From: Trueperella pyogenes
GTDB taxonomy: Bacteria > Actinomycetota > Actinomycetes > Actinomycetales > Actinomycetaceae
Direction: 5' to 3'
DNA: 64,000 bases
Assembly (NCBI RefSeq): GCF_001070855.1
Contig: NZ_JVLH01000006.1
Coordinates: 186,001 to 250,000, forward strand
A program made the position numbers and the translations under genes. Each line of letters opens with the position of its first letter. Position 1 is the first letter of the stretch. The notes under the pieces were generated by a model that saw nothing but the letters and a program-made list of their open reading frames with translations, did no database searches and was not told the DNA's origin. Below, in pieces: positions 8,041 through 16,558 of this stretch.

Positions 8041-8672
8041 TGTTTTTCTGTGAAGCTCCGCTGACACCCGACGACGAGGAAGCTCGCGCATGGGTGTCAG
8101 CGGAGCTTTCGCGTCCCGACTACCTACCCACCCCGCCTTCCGCGTTATCACGCTTCTTCAACTGGCTTATTCAACACCTCGTGAGCGGTGCTAGTAAGGC
8201 TGCACCTGTCGGTTTCCCCATTGAGGGTTTCTTTATCTTCCTCTTATTCGTGATACTCGCGATCATCGCAATCATCGTCATCACCCACCCGATCCGCCTG
8301 CGCCGCCGCATGCGACGAACTGCTGTGTTTGACTCCGATTCCACGCTTTCGTTGCGCGATGTCATGAAGCGGATTGACGAGGCTCGCGCAAGCGGAGATC
8401 TCGATGCTACGTTGATCTGGTCCTACCGACTTTTTGTGCTCTATCTAGCGCGCGACGGCATTCTTCGAGATACTCCCGGCCTTACAGCGGATGAAGCCGG
8501 CCGAGCAGCTCAAAATGCTTTTCCCTTCCTCGCTGCCCCGATCACCTCCGCGACTTCCGTCTTCGCCTCGGTACGTTACGGTGAAGGCCACGCAAGCGCA
8601 GAGGACTGCGCGGGGATGGACCAGCTTATTGCCGCCTATTCACAGAACAAGAAGCAGGCAGTGCACGCATGA
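8040..8672 (+). CDS. DUF4129 membrane protein
   Basis: DUF4129-family protein of 210 aa. It has one transmembrane helix (about residues 60-83, GFFIFLLFVILAIIAIIVI) followed by a basic stretch and a cytoplasmic C-terminal DUF4129 domain (DLDATLIWSYRLFVLYLARDGILRDTPGLTADEAG). This domain resembles the C-terminus of transglutaminase-like proteins in MoxR/DUF58 operons. The start codon overlaps the previous stop (TGATG), implying translational coupling. Biochemical function is unknown; conserved order with DUF4350, MoxR and DUF58 suggests a shared complex. Confidence 0.85.
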   Translation: MFFCEAPLTPDDEEARAWVSAELSRPDYLPTPPSALSRFFNWLIQHLVSGASKAAPVGFPIEGFFIFLLFVILAIIAIIVITHPIRLRRRMRRTAVFDSDSTLSLRDVMKRIDEARASGDLDATLIWSYRLFVLYLARDGILRDTPGLTADEAGRAAQNAFPFLAAPITSATSVFASVRYGEGHASAEDCAGMDQLIAAYSQNKKQAVHA

Positions 8673-9823
8673 AAGCAACTCAAAGCACTGTCGTTTCGCC
8701 AACTGTTCGTCAGCGTTGGACGCGAATGCGCCCGCTTGTCATCATCATCTTTTTGGGGCTGTTGTTTGTCATCGCAACCACGTTGGTCCCTCGCTACGAA
8801 AAAGATAGCGAGACTCTATCGCCGAATAACCCCGGGAATTCTGGCGCTCAAGCTCTTGTCCAAACGCTGCGTCACCACGGTGTTAAGGTCGTGAAAGTCC
8901 GCTCCGCACGCGAACTCATTGCACGCTCAACACCTGATTCGACAGCTGTTATTACCTATCCAGGTTACTTGCCTGATGCCACCGCGAAAGCAATCGACGA
9001 GAAACTTCATCGAGTGGTCTATCTTCTGTCTCACTACGGCTCGGATCTTGATACTCCCTCCGTCGAAGTGACGACTTCAAAGACGACAAATGCGACGAGA
9101 ATCCTCTCTGCAGAATGCGCGTCTGAGCCTGCGCAAAAAGCTCAAACTCTGACCAATTACAGTGGGCAGCTTGTTACCACCACCGAAGATGGATGGACCA
9201 AGTGTTTCCCCGTAGATGACGCCTACGCCTACCTTGAAAAGAATGAAGGCAATCGTTTCCGCGGGATCATCGCCGATGGGGCTATCGCATCAAATCAATG
9301 GGTCGATAGTGATGGCAATGCAGCACTTGTCATCAATGCCATGGCGCAGAAACCAACCATCTACTGGTATGACGGCAGTAAAGACAACGTCCTAGCTAGC
9401 GACACGGTTGACACTCTTCAACCCGAGTGGCTGATCCCGATCCTTTCGCTGATCGGCATCGGAATTACCGTCATCGGTTTTTCTCGGGGCCAACGATTAG
9501 GACGTTTAGTTCCCGAAGATCTGCCCTCTTACGTCCCTTCATCAGAGACAACGAAGGGCCGCGGACGTCTAATGGCAACACAGAAGCAACATGCTCACGC
9601 GGCGCGCCTCTTGCGAATCGATGCCGTAACGACAATCGCCAAGCGCTTGGGAATCGACCCCAAAGCACCGCGAGCCACCCTAGAACACGCACTTGCGGCG
9701 CGAGGATTGCTGACTGAGCACGTGAGTGATTTACTGTGGGGTCCAGCCCCAACAAACAACTCTGAACTGGTCGAATTGGCCGAAGCACTATCCGCGCTCA
9801 CACAGGAGATTGAGTATCAATGA
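8669..9823 (+). CDS. DUF4350 domain membrane protein
   Basis: 384-aa protein with an N-terminal membrane anchor (about residues 24-42, PLVIIIFLGLLFVIATTLV). An extracytoplasmic DUF4350 domain (about 50-240; NPGNSGAQALVQTLRHHGVKV at its start) resembles class I glutamine amidotransferase-like folds. A second helix (about 254-270, LIPILSLIGIGITVIGF) and a cytoplasmic C-terminal region complete it. Two cysteines near residues 150 and 177 could form a disulphide outside the cell. The start overlaps the DUF4129 stop as ATGA. Function unknown; the gene is a standard member of actinobacterial MoxR-DUF58 clusters. Confidence 0.85.
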   Translation: MKATQSTVVSPTVRQRWTRMRPLVIIIFLGLLFVIATTLVPRYEKDSETLSPNNPGNSGAQALVQTLRHHGVKVVKVRSARELIARSTPDSTAVITYPGYLPDATAKAIDEKLHRVVYLLSHYGSDLDTPSVEVTTSKTTNATRILSAECASEPAQKAQTLTNYSGQLVTTTEDGWTKCFPVDDAYAYLEKNEGNRFRGIIADGAIASNQWVDSDGNAALVINAMAQKPTIYWYDGSKDNVLASDTVDTLQPEWLIPILSLIGIGITVIGFSRGQRLGRLVPEDLPSYVPSSETTKGRGRLMATQKQHAHAARLLRIDAVTTIAKRLGIDPKAPRATLEHALAARGLLTEHVSDLLWGPAPTNNSELVELAEALSALTQEIEYQ

Positions 9824-10797
9824 CAAGCCCCGAACTACCGCCCCAGGGGCGTGATTCCCGCGACGCTCTGGTTTCCCTGCATTCAGAAATTGGCAAGGCT
9901 GTCGTCGGCCAAGAAGGTGCACTCACCGGCCTGATCATCGCTCTGGTAGCCGATGGACACGTCTTACTTGAAGGCGTCCCTGGCGTTGCGAAGACACTCT
10001 TGGTTCGAACCCTTGCTCGATGCATCGATTTGACTATGACGCGTGTCCAATTCACCCCAGATCTTATGCCCGCCGATATCACTGGTTCTTTGGTGTGGGA
10101 CAACGGCAAGAGCGAGTTTGAGTTCCGCCCAGGACCGATCTTCACCAATCTTCTTCTGGCAGATGAAATTAACCGAACGCCCCCCAAGACTCAATCTGCG
10201 CTCTTGGAAGCTATGGAAGAGCACCAGGTCAGCGTCGATGGGCATACCCGCCCGCTGGCTTCGCCCTTCATGGTGATCGCCACCCAGAACCCTGTCGAAT
10301 ACGAGGGCACCTATCCTCTTCCCGAGGCCCAGCTCGACCGTTTCTTACTCAAGCTTGATCTGCCTCTGCCCTCTCGCGAGGACGAATTCAATATTCTGCT
10401 CCGCCACCAAAATGGTTTTAATCCTCTGGATTTGGCCAGCGCTGATCTACACCCGGTCGCAAATGCCTCAGATATCTTGACGGCTCGCGAGCAGGCAGAA
10501 CACATTGAGGTCTCCCCCGCGGTTTTGACCTACATGGTCGATCTGATCCGCGCGACCCGAACCTCTCCCGCTGTCCGCATCGGTGTCTCTCCCCGTGGTG
10601 CAACCGCATTACTTCGCGTGTGCCGCGTCTGGGCGTTCCTTCAGGGACGTTCTTTCGTCACTCCTGATGATGTCAAGGCAATGGCTGACTCGGTTCTTGC
10701 ACACCGCCTGAGCATGAAGGCTGAAGCAGAATTGGAAGGCTTAAACGCTCACTCTGTCATCGCCTCGATCCTCGAACAGGTCCCGGTTCCTCGCTGA
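9820..10797 (+). CDS. moxR: MoxR family AAA+ ATPase
   Basis: AAA+ ATPase of the MoxR family (325 aa), a chaperone-type ATPase that works with vWA/DUF58 proteins. Walker A is GVPGVAKT (residues 52-59) and Walker B is LLLADE (111-116) followed by the family signature INRTPPKTQSALLEAMEE. Sensor 1 (VIATQNPVEYEGTYPLPEAQLDRF) and sensor 2/lid (SPRGATALLRVCRVWAFLQGR) are present. The start overlaps the DUF4350 stop as ATGA. All nucleotide-binding motifs are intact. Confidence 0.94.
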   Translation: MTSPELPPQGRDSRDALVSLHSEIGKAVVGQEGALTGLIIALVADGHVLLEGVPGVAKTLLVRTLARCIDLTMTRVQFTPDLMPADITGSLVWDNGKSEFEFRPGPIFTNLLLADEINRTPPKTQSALLEAMEEHQVSVDGHTRPLASPFMVIATQNPVEYEGTYPLPEAQLDRFLLKLDLPLPSREDEFNILLRHQNGFNPLDLASADLHPVANASDILTAREQAEHIEVSPAVLTYMVDLIRATRTSPAVRIGVSPRGATALLRVCRVWAFLQGRSFVTPDDVKAMADSVLAHRLSMKAEAELEGLNAHSVIASILEQVPVPR

Positions 10798-12131
10798 TGG
10801 CACTGTCTTGGCGCGCGAGTATCCCCATTTTCTTGGGGGTCATTCCACTGTTTTTCTTCCCGACATGGGGTTTCATTGTCGGGTGGGTTGTTCTGTGCGC
10901 ATGCCTGTGGGCCTTTGACGCTTACCTTGCGCCTTCTCCCAGGCAGTTGGTCATTGAGCGCTCCATTGATACACCCATCGCAATGGACTCTCCCGGTCAT
11001 TCGCGCCTTTCTCTGCGCTCGGCGCTCCCCATGCGCGTCGATGTTAGGGACGCGTGGCCACCCTCGGCACATCCCACGCCCTATTCACATTCGTGTGAGC
11101 TCGAGGCAGATGTTCCGATGCCGCTTACGACGCTCTTGCAGCTGGAGCGTCGCGGAAGCGTTCGCGCCGACTACGTGACGATTCGCTCCTGGGGGCCTCT
11201 GGGAATGGCCGCTCGTCAGACCTCGATTGCGGCGCCACTGACGCTCACCGCGCTTCCTCCATTCCGCGCGAAGCGTCTTCTTCCTTCTCGGCTTGCGCGT
11301 CTCCATGAGCTTGAGGGAACAACCGCCACGATTCTTCGAGGCCCGGGAACGGAATTTGATTCTTTACGCGAGTACGTCCGCGGAGATGATCCACGCGATA
11401 TCGATTGGCGAGCCTCGGCGCGCTCAAAAGATTTGGTTGTACGCACGTGGCGTCCCGAACGGGACCGTCACGTCATGATCGTTGTCGACACCGGGCGTTC
11501 TGGGGCAATGCTCTTGGGCGAGGCTCAGGAAAAGGATTTGGGAGACAAGGACCTGGTCGAGTTGGGGGTTGCACCCCGCTTGGATGCTGAGATCGAGGCG
11601 GCACTCTTGCTGGGGGTTCTGGCTGACCGTGCCGGAGATCAAGTTCATCTGCTTGCTCTGGACCGCAGTATTCACGAAGATCTTGCCCAGGCACGTGGTG
11701 GGAATTTGATTAGCGAGGCCGCGCAGGCTTTCTCGCGCGTCCAGCCTTCCCTTCTCCCACTGGATTGGCAGATGGTCGTCTCCTCGGTTGAGAAGCGTAT
11801 GCATCACCCGGGGCTTGTCGTCCTTCTGACAGAGATCCCGCCCGCAGCTACAGACGCCGATTTTTCCGAAGCCATTGCAGCGCTCAGCAAGCGTCACCGA
11901 GTAGTTGTCGCGGGCGCACGCGACCCCGAGCTTGGCCGAATGGAACGCGATTGGAGCGACGCAGCTTCTGCCTTCACTGCTGCCGCGGCAAGTGCAACAA
12001 TCCGCGACCTTGATGCTGGTGCCAATGATGCTCGCGCACTTGGCGCTTATGTCGTTGATTGTGATGCGGGCTTTTTGCCTGCACGTCTGGCAGACACGTA
12101 CATTGCATTGAAGAAGGCTGGAAAGCTCTAA
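10797..12131 (+). CDS. DUF58 domain protein
   Basis: 444-aa protein with two N-terminal transmembrane segments (residues 5-40) and a DUF58 motif near residues 180-225 (EFDSLREYVRGDDPRDIDWRAS and KDLVVRTW). This is followed by a vWA-like fold (MIVVDTGRSG resembles a MIDAS start). DUF58 proteins are the usual partner of MoxR ATPases. It begins in the stop of moxR (TGATG) and ends the operon, 7 nt before the convergent SpoIIM-like gene. Confidence 0.9.
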   Translation: MALSWRASIPIFLGVIPLFFFPTWGFIVGWVVLCACLWAFDAYLAPSPRQLVIERSIDTPIAMDSPGHSRLSLRSALPMRVDVRDAWPPSAHPTPYSHSCELEADVPMPLTTLLQLERRGSVRADYVTIRSWGPLGMAARQTSIAAPLTLTALPPFRAKRLLPSRLARLHELEGTTATILRGPGTEFDSLREYVRGDDPRDIDWRASARSKDLVVRTWRPERDRHVMIVVDTGRSGAMLLGEAQEKDLGDKDLVELGVAPRLDAEIEAALLLGVLADRAGDQVHLLALDRSIHEDLAQARGGNLISEAAQAFSRVQPSLLPLDWQMVVSSVEKRMHHPGLVVLLTEIPPAATDADFSEAIAALSKRHRVVVAGARDPELGRMERDWSDAASAFTAAAASATIRDLDAGANDARALGAYVVDCDAGFLPARLADTYIALKKAGKL

Positions 12132-12138
12132 GCCTTTC

Positions 12139-13128
12139 TTAGATCACAGGTGTCGCGTAACCGGCGTCTTCGTCAAGGTCGCCGCTCACTCCCGCGCGAT
12201 AGGCACGTCCACCGGCCACGAAGGTGTAGATCCACACGCCCGCGGTTAAGTTCACACCGCAGGTGATCTTCAGCCACAGTGGAAGATTAGACGGGGTGAC
12301 GAAACCTTCGATGGCTCCGCACAAGAAAAGCAAGATCACCATTCCCAAACCAACAGTGATCATCGAGCGCCCTGCCTCGCCGAGCGCTTGGCCTCGAGTC
12401 TTTCGCCCAGGAACAAGCCACGCCCAGAAGAGGCGTAAGCCCGCTGCGGTTGAGATCCAAATTGCTGTAAGTTCCGGGATGCCGTGGGGAAGAATAAAAC
12501 TGAAGAAGTGCGCGGGGCCGGCATAGTGAATGACAACCGCAGCGGAAATTCCTAGGTTTTGGGCATTCCCCCACAAAGCCATAATTGGATAGAACCCTGT
12601 GATTCCACCTGCAACGACACGCAAGGCAATAAAGGCATTATTAGTCCACACATAGGACATGAAAGAGGCATTGGTGTCTTGACTGTAGTAGCTGGAAAAT
12701 TGTGTTGTCGCGTAGTTCTTCAGCTGTTCCGGACTTCCCAGCATGGAGAGAGCAGCGGGGTCACGCAAGATCCACCACGTCTGCAACGCTGTCATCGCGA
12801 TGAAAATGAGCATGACCGCAATCGTGACATAGCGGATCCGATACAGGGCTGCGGGAAGATCATAACGGAACCAACGCGAAATCGCCCACAGGCTCGCTCC
12901 AGCCGTTCCCGTCAATCGAGCTCTTGCATGCAAGAGCTCACCAGAGAGATAGGAAATGACATCTTGATCCGGGTTTTGTGAGCGTACTTTCGCAAGATCA
13001 GCGGTGACCTGCCGATAAAGCACTGAAAGCTCATCAATTTCCGGTCCCGTCAATCGGCGCGAATGCGCCAATTGATGAAACCGATTCCAATGGCGCATAT
13101 GTGAAGCTTTTAGTGCGTCGATATCCAT
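12139..13128 (-). CDS. Stage II sporulation protein M-like membrane protein
   Basis: SpoIIM/DUF95-family integral membrane protein, 329 aa. An N-terminal helical cytoplasmic region (MDIDALKASHMRHWNRFHQLAHSRRLTGPEIDEL) precedes about six hydrophobic segments. Among them is the signature region NNAFIALRVVAGGITGFYPIMALWGNAQNLG and a later LPHGIPELTAIWISTAAGLRL. The frame stays open 66 codons upstream, but that extension would overlap the divergent RDD gene, so the ATG at 13128 is preferred. SpoIIM-like genes regularly sit beside RDD, MoxR and DUF58 genes in non-sporulating actinobacteria; function there is unknown. Confidence 0.88.
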   Translation of the reverse strand: MDIDALKASHMRHWNRFHQLAHSRRLTGPEIDELSVLYRQVTADLAKVRSQNPDQDVISYLSGELLHARARLTGTAGASLWAISRWFRYDLPAALYRIRYVTIAVMLIFIAMTALQTWWILRDPAALSMLGSPEQLKNYATTQFSSYYSQDTNASFMSYVWTNNAFIALRVVAGGITGFYPIMALWGNAQNLGISAAVVIHYAGPAHFFSFILPHGIPELTAIWISTAAGLRLFWAWLVPGRKTRGQALGEAGRSMITVGLGMVILLFLCGAIEGFVTPSNLPLWLKITCGVNLTAGVWIYTFVAGGRAYRAGVSGDLDEDAGYATPVI

Positions 13129-13134
13129 ACAAGA

Positions 13135-13140
13135 TATAGT
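13135..13140 (+). promoter_or_regulatory. -10 element of leaderless RDD gene
   Basis: TATAGT lies 7 nt before the ATG at 13148 with no Shine-Dalgarno sequence, as expected for a leaderless transcript. The 19-nt gap between the divergent SpoIIM-like (13128) and RDD (13148) starts must hold promoter elements for both directions. Confidence 0.5.
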
Positions 13141-13147
13141 GTCATAC

Positions 13148-13987
13148 ATGAGCGAGCTTCCTGTAAACGTCCAACGAATTTCTGATGAATCTTTCATCAG
13201 CGGCGAGGGCGTCAAACTCGATCTCAAACCCGCTTCTCCTTTTGTCAGGGCCGCTGCTTTCCTCATAGACCTGACCCTGTATGTTGGAGCTTTTTTCGTT
13301 CTCTTCTGCATTCTTGTTGCTGTCACCTTTGATCAAGGCCTTCCACAAACCTTGGTGAAGGCAATCTTCGTTATCATTATTTTCTTGTCTTTAGGAGTCC
13401 TCCCCTTTGTTATTGAGGTCTTCACCCATGGTTATTCCCTCGGCAAGTGGGCCTTTAACCTAAAAGTTGTGCGTCGGGATGGCGGGATTATCACCGCGCG
13501 TCACGCCTTCGTCCGCGCAATGACTGCAATAGTGGAAACTTACATGTTCTTCGGCCTGTTGTCTTTCATGGCAACGGTCTTCTCTCCGCGAGCGACACGC
13601 CTAGGAGACATCGCAGCAGGGACCATGGTTATTCAGGTTCCCGAAGCTGTCTTCTATCCACCGCTGGTTATGCCCCCCGACTGTGCTGAGTGGGCATCTC
13701 ATGCACAGGTCCTTCCGATCCCGGATGAGCTGCACTTTGAGTGTATGAATTTCCTGCACAATAATCGCCAGATTCTTGACCAGCTCCGTCTGTCGATCGC
13801 AATGTCCTTAGCGGGACGAGTTTCGGCTTTTGTTTCACCCAAGCCGCCAACAAGTATTCACCCCGAGCGTTTCCTTGCAGCGGTTCTTGTTGTTCTGCGC
13901 GACCGGGAGTACGCGAAGGAACTCAAGCGACAAGACATCCTTGAAACCCGCCGGCAACAGGTGGAAGCCGTACCCTTCGAGGTCTAG
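13148..13987 (+). CDS. RDD family membrane protein
   Basis: 279-aa RDD-domain protein. The RDD signature (SPFVRAAAFLIDLTLYVGAFFVL, about residues 29-52) gives TM1, a second helix follows (LVKAIFVIIIFLSLGVLPFVIEV), and a third lies near 130 (AIVETYMFFGLLSFMATVF). The motif GYSLGKWAFNLKVVRRDGG and the closing TRLGDIAAGTMVI are typical. The C-terminal ~110 residues are soluble and less conserved. The start at 13148 follows a -10 at leaderless distance; a GTG three codons earlier lies inside that -10. Role unknown; some family members are transporters. Confidence 0.87.
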   Translation: MSELPVNVQRISDESFISGEGVKLDLKPASPFVRAAAFLIDLTLYVGAFFVLFCILVAVTFDQGLPQTLVKAIFVIIIFLSLGVLPFVIEVFTHGYSLGKWAFNLKVVRRDGGIITARHAFVRAMTAIVETYMFFGLLSFMATVFSPRATRLGDIAAGTMVIQVPEAVFYPPLVMPPDCAEWASHAQVLPIPDELHFECMNFLHNNRQILDQLRLSIAMSLAGRVSAFVSPKPPTSIHPERFLAAVLVVLRDREYAKELKRQDILETRRQQVEAVPFEV

Positions 13988-14005
13988 TGCACGCGCGCAG
14001 CCCTC

Positions 14006-14035
14006 TTATTCCTGATCGGATTATTCTTGATCGGA
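14006..14035. repeat. 15-bp tandem duplication at the DUF3499 stop
   Basis: Two adjacent 15-bp copies (14006-14020 and 14021-14035) differ at one base. Read on the minus strand each ends in TAA, so the end of the DUF3499 gene, including its stop codon, is duplicated in tandem. Confidence 0.8.
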
Positions 14036-14530
14036 AGAAGGCTCCTCGGTGATCAATTTAAACTGAGCCCGGCGACGAGCCCACGGCGAATGTGGATCGA
14101 GGGGGCTGGAGGATTCGGCCTCGTGAGAGCTAGTCGGTTGAGCGAAGGGACCAAGCTCAGCGTGTGCCGAGGCCGTAGCGCCCGTTTTCGCGGCAATTGC
14201 AGGCTGAGCAGGAGTCTGGGTTTCCACGTCGTCAGCGTGCTGTGAGCGGTTTCGGGTGTGTGCTGCGGCTTGGCGAACCGCGTCAACAAGAGCCATAAGG
14301 TCATCCCCCGATGGAGGTGCCGGTTCGAAGGTCGTCTGAAGGCGCACGATCTGCCACCCACGCGGGACCGTCAAACTGTTTGCATGGTGCTCACACAGGT
14401 CGTAGGCGTTGGGGTCTGCAGCAGCTGAAAGCGAACCGACAACAGCAGTCGAATCCGAATAATCGTAGGTGAGTGTAGCTACAGCAGGCCTTGAGCAGCC
14501 GGGCTTAGAACAGTGTCGAACCGAGATCAC
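14021..14530 (-). CDS. DUF3499 family protein
   Basis: 169-aa actinobacterial DUF3499 protein. The conserved N-terminal half reads VISVRHCSKPGCSRPAVATL, then a segment ending YDLCEHHANSLTVPRGWQIV, with a Cys/His pattern (HC, GC, LC, HH) that suggests a zinc site. The C-terminal half is low complexity (Ala/Ser/Gln-rich). I prefer the GTG at 14530, because TATTGT lies 6 nt upstream (leaderless) and family members begin just before the first cysteine. An ATG six codons upstream (14548) with AGGA before it is the alternative. It is divergent from the zincin-like gene, a conserved actinobacterial pairing. Confidence 0.85.
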   Translation of the reverse strand: MISVRHCSKPGCSRPAVATLTYDYSDSTAVVGSLSAAADPNAYDLCEHHANSLTVPRGWQIVRLQTTFEPAPPSGDDLMALVDAVRQAAAHTRNRSQHADDVETQTPAQPAIAAKTGATASAHAELGPFAQPTSSHEAESSSPLDPHSPWARRRAQFKLITEEPSSDQE

Positions 14531-14536
14531 CGCTCT

Positions 14537-14542
14537 ACAATA
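14537..14542 (-). promoter_or_regulatory. -10 element of leaderless DUF3499 gene
   Basis: Minus-strand TATTGT ends 6 nt before the GTG at 14530; no ribosome-binding site is present at that start. Competes with an SD-led ATG start at 14548. Confidence 0.4.
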
Positions 14543-14610
14543 CGGCATTTTCTATTCCTATTGCGTGCCCTTCGTCGGCAGGTCCTCAGCTTGAGCGCAG
14601 AGGTGAGCGA

Positions 14611-14616
14611 TACCCT
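14611..14616 (+). promoter_or_regulatory. -10 element of leaderless zincin-like gene
   Basis: TACCCT lies 7 nt before the ATG at 14624; the same hexamer is used at 20145. No Shine-Dalgarno sequence is visible. Confidence 0.5.
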
Positions 14617-14623
14617 TATGTGT

Positions 14624-15043
14624 ATGGCTCTCCCATCAGCTTTTCCACGCACCCGTGACCGCCATGGCCGCACCCCGCGCTATGTTCGTCTTTTCCCTGG
14701 GCTTCCCGCGTGGAAAACGCGTCGGGAAACATTTGATTCGACCGTTGCCCTTGTGATTAGCGAACTCACCGAGCGCTGGCCTGAGGTTGCGACAATCGAG
14801 TTTGCAACCGAGGACGTTCCTCCCTCAGATCCAGCTCCCTGGGAAGACCACGGGGTAGTTTTAGCTCGCGTTTTTCCCGCGGACCGACGTAAGGGACTGG
14901 GAGACCGCATCGTCCTCTACCGGCTCCCCATCACCATGCGGATTCCTCCTACAGACCTCTATCCGGCATTGCGCGCACTCATTGCCGAGCGCGTCTCACA
15001 TATCCTCTACATCTCACCAGAGGAACTTGATTCCCTCTCCTAG
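14624..15043 (+). CDS. Zincin-like metallopeptidase-family protein lacking HExxH
   Basis: 139-aa protein of the actinobacterial family annotated as metallopeptidase family protein (PF06262-like). The fold signature is present (WPEVATIEFATEDVPPSD; GDRIVLYRLPITMRIPPTDLYPALRALIAERVSHILYISPEELD), but the position where an HExxH zinc motif would sit reads AERVSHILYI. Catalysis as a metalloprotease is therefore unlikely. The frame is open 37 codons upstream, but the ATG at 14624 has a leaderless -10 and gives the usual family length. Divergent from DUF3499. Confidence 0.82.
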   Translation: MALPSAFPRTRDRHGRTPRYVRLFPGLPAWKTRRETFDSTVALVISELTERWPEVATIEFATEDVPPSDPAPWEDHGVVLARVFPADRRKGLGDRIVLYRLPITMRIPPTDLYPALRALIAERVSHILYISPEELDSLS

Positions 15044-15110
15044 GCGTTCTGGCGACCTCGCATTGCCGCTGTAGAAGGTGGCAAAAGGGGCCACGCAGGC
15101 TTTGCGCAGG

Positions 15111-15143
15111 CACGCTTGTGCATCAAAGCATGCTTTGAGCGTG
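15111..15143. other. Interrupted hairpin with 14-bp palindrome
   Basis: Between the convergent zincin-like and DUF5719 genes, CACGCT (15111-15116) and AGCGTG (15138-15143) enclose a perfect 14-bp palindrome CAAAGCATGCTTTG (15124-15137). It could act as a terminator hairpin or a protein site, but no T-run follows it on either strand. Confidence 0.4.
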
Positions 15144-15160
15144 TGGACGCTCTTTGCAAG

Positions 15161-16558
15161 CTAGTGAACGGTGATCGAGGTCGATGCCTGCTCGACATCG
15201 TCTGCACTCAGCGGCCATACGGCACGAAGCACTCCACTGGGAGTTTTCGCTTCCACCTCAATCGCAATCGCAACATCGCTTGGAGATTCTAGGCCCCTGC
15301 CCTGCGAGGGAAGATCCAGCATTGCCATCTTCCCGGCTTCGAGGGTGACCTGTTCATCTCCCAGTTGAAGCTGGATGCCACTTTGAGAGTGCACAGAGGT
15401 GAGCAACAGATGGGAAGAAATCTCATTGACTCCACTACCGCTCTCTTGCGCAGTCCCGCGTAGAATCGTCGAGCTCAAGCGCGAACGAACCAGCGCTTCC
15501 ACTGTTGATGCAGAAGGTAGTTGAGCGTGAACTAACCCCTGAGCAGAGCTCATACCCGCGCGCATCCCCCAGTGTTGTCCTCCGGGATATTCTTCCTGCT
15601 CGGCATTCGTCACAACCTGAGCCACAAGCGGACGTTCGGCATGAACACGCAGGGCATAGCGTTCATCGGTGATTCCGTTCAGCGGAACATCAACGACCGT
15701 TCCCGCGCTCACGTCCAATTCCCCGCCCGGCACATTAAAGGTGCCAGCGTCACTGGTGTAGCTCAAGGCGACGTGAGTATCGGCCTCGTCATCTGCTGCC
15801 GAAGGAGGAACAAGAAGACGCAGGCTACTGCTCCCCTGCTTTGAAAGCCCAAGGAAAAGCTGGTCCTCCCTTGGCTTTGTCCCACTCACGCTTGTCACGC
15901 CTTTAGGCACTTCTCCCTGCATTGCAGAGCTTTGCACCCAGGTTGCCACTCCTTGACCATCGGCGTGGATATGTACGGCCAGTGCGCTCTCTTCTGGGAA
16001 GAGTCCCCCTGCCAGGACAGATTGAGTGGAACGGGCCGGAATCGTCATCTGGTGCGGTTTGACATCAATGGGGCCGTTTGCTCCGTACCCCTCAAGGGTC
16101 ACCACAGAAGGCGAAGAATTGGGGTTTGCAAAGGTCACGACCAAGTCTTCGCCGCTGGTACTTGATCCCAGAACGCTCCACTGGTCATTCGCCGGCAATT
16201 GGCATGACGTCATACTCAGACCGCGAAGCTCTCCCCCGCCTTGGCCCATCACTCCAAGCGTTGTGGGAAGGGTGTGCGCAGAGGCATCCGCGCGAAGGAT
16301 TGTCCATTCTCCGCTGGTGTCATGTTCCCCGGCGGAATTCCACACTGAGGCAGCAGATACACCTCCATCAAGGTGGAATGGATCGACAATCCCTGCCGGA
16401 CAGGCATAGTTAAGGGCTTCTGGACGCGCGTGGACAACCTGGGGCGCAGGAAGTGAGGGTTCAGGCACGACTCTGCCTATTCCCCACGAGGCAGCGCCTA
16501 GGAGTAGGAGCGAGGCGGGGATGGCGCCAATAGTGAGAATGCGTTTTCTATTCACCAT
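15161..16558 (-). CDS. DUF5719 family secreted/anchored protein
   Basis: 465-aa protein with an N-terminal signal anchor (RILTIGAIPASLLLLGAASWGIG) and a long extracytoplasmic region of beta-rich sequence, matching the actinobacterial DUF5719 family. Two cysteine-containing segments (LNYACPAGIVDPFHL and LSMTSCQLPANDQWS) lie in the first 120 residues. It overlaps the 3' end of the upstream glycosyltransferase gene by 11 nt, so the two are co-translated. The partnership with the long GT2 protein is conserved in actinobacteria and suggests a common role in envelope glycan assembly; the exact function is unknown. Confidence 0.83.
   Translation of the reverse strand: MVNRKRILTIGAIPASLLLLGAASWGIGRVVPEPSLPAPQVVHARPEALNYACPAGIVDPFHLDGGVSAASVWNSAGEHDTSGEWTILRADASAHTLPTTLGVMGQGGGELRGLSMTSCQLPANDQWSVLGSSTSGEDLVVTFANPNSSPSVVTLEGYGANGPIDVKPHQMTIPARSTQSVLAGGLFPEESALAVHIHADGQGVATWVQSSAMQGEVPKGVTSVSGTKPREDQLFLGLSKQGSSSLRLLVPPSAADDEADTHVALSYTSDAGTFNVPGGELDVSAGTVVDVPLNGITDERYALRVHAERPLVAQVVTNAEQEEYPGGQHWGMRAGMSSAQGLVHAQLPSASTVEALVRSRLSSTILRGTAQESGSGVNEISSHLLLTSVHSQSGIQLQLGDEQVTLEAGKMAMLDLPSQGRGLESPSDVAIAIEVEAKTPSGVLRAVWPLSADDVEQASTSITVH

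Noticed and set aside
13128-13326. 66-codon N-terminal extension of the SpoIIM-like gene
   Set aside because: It would overlap the divergent RDD gene and its promoter, and the sequence is basic and unlike family N-termini.
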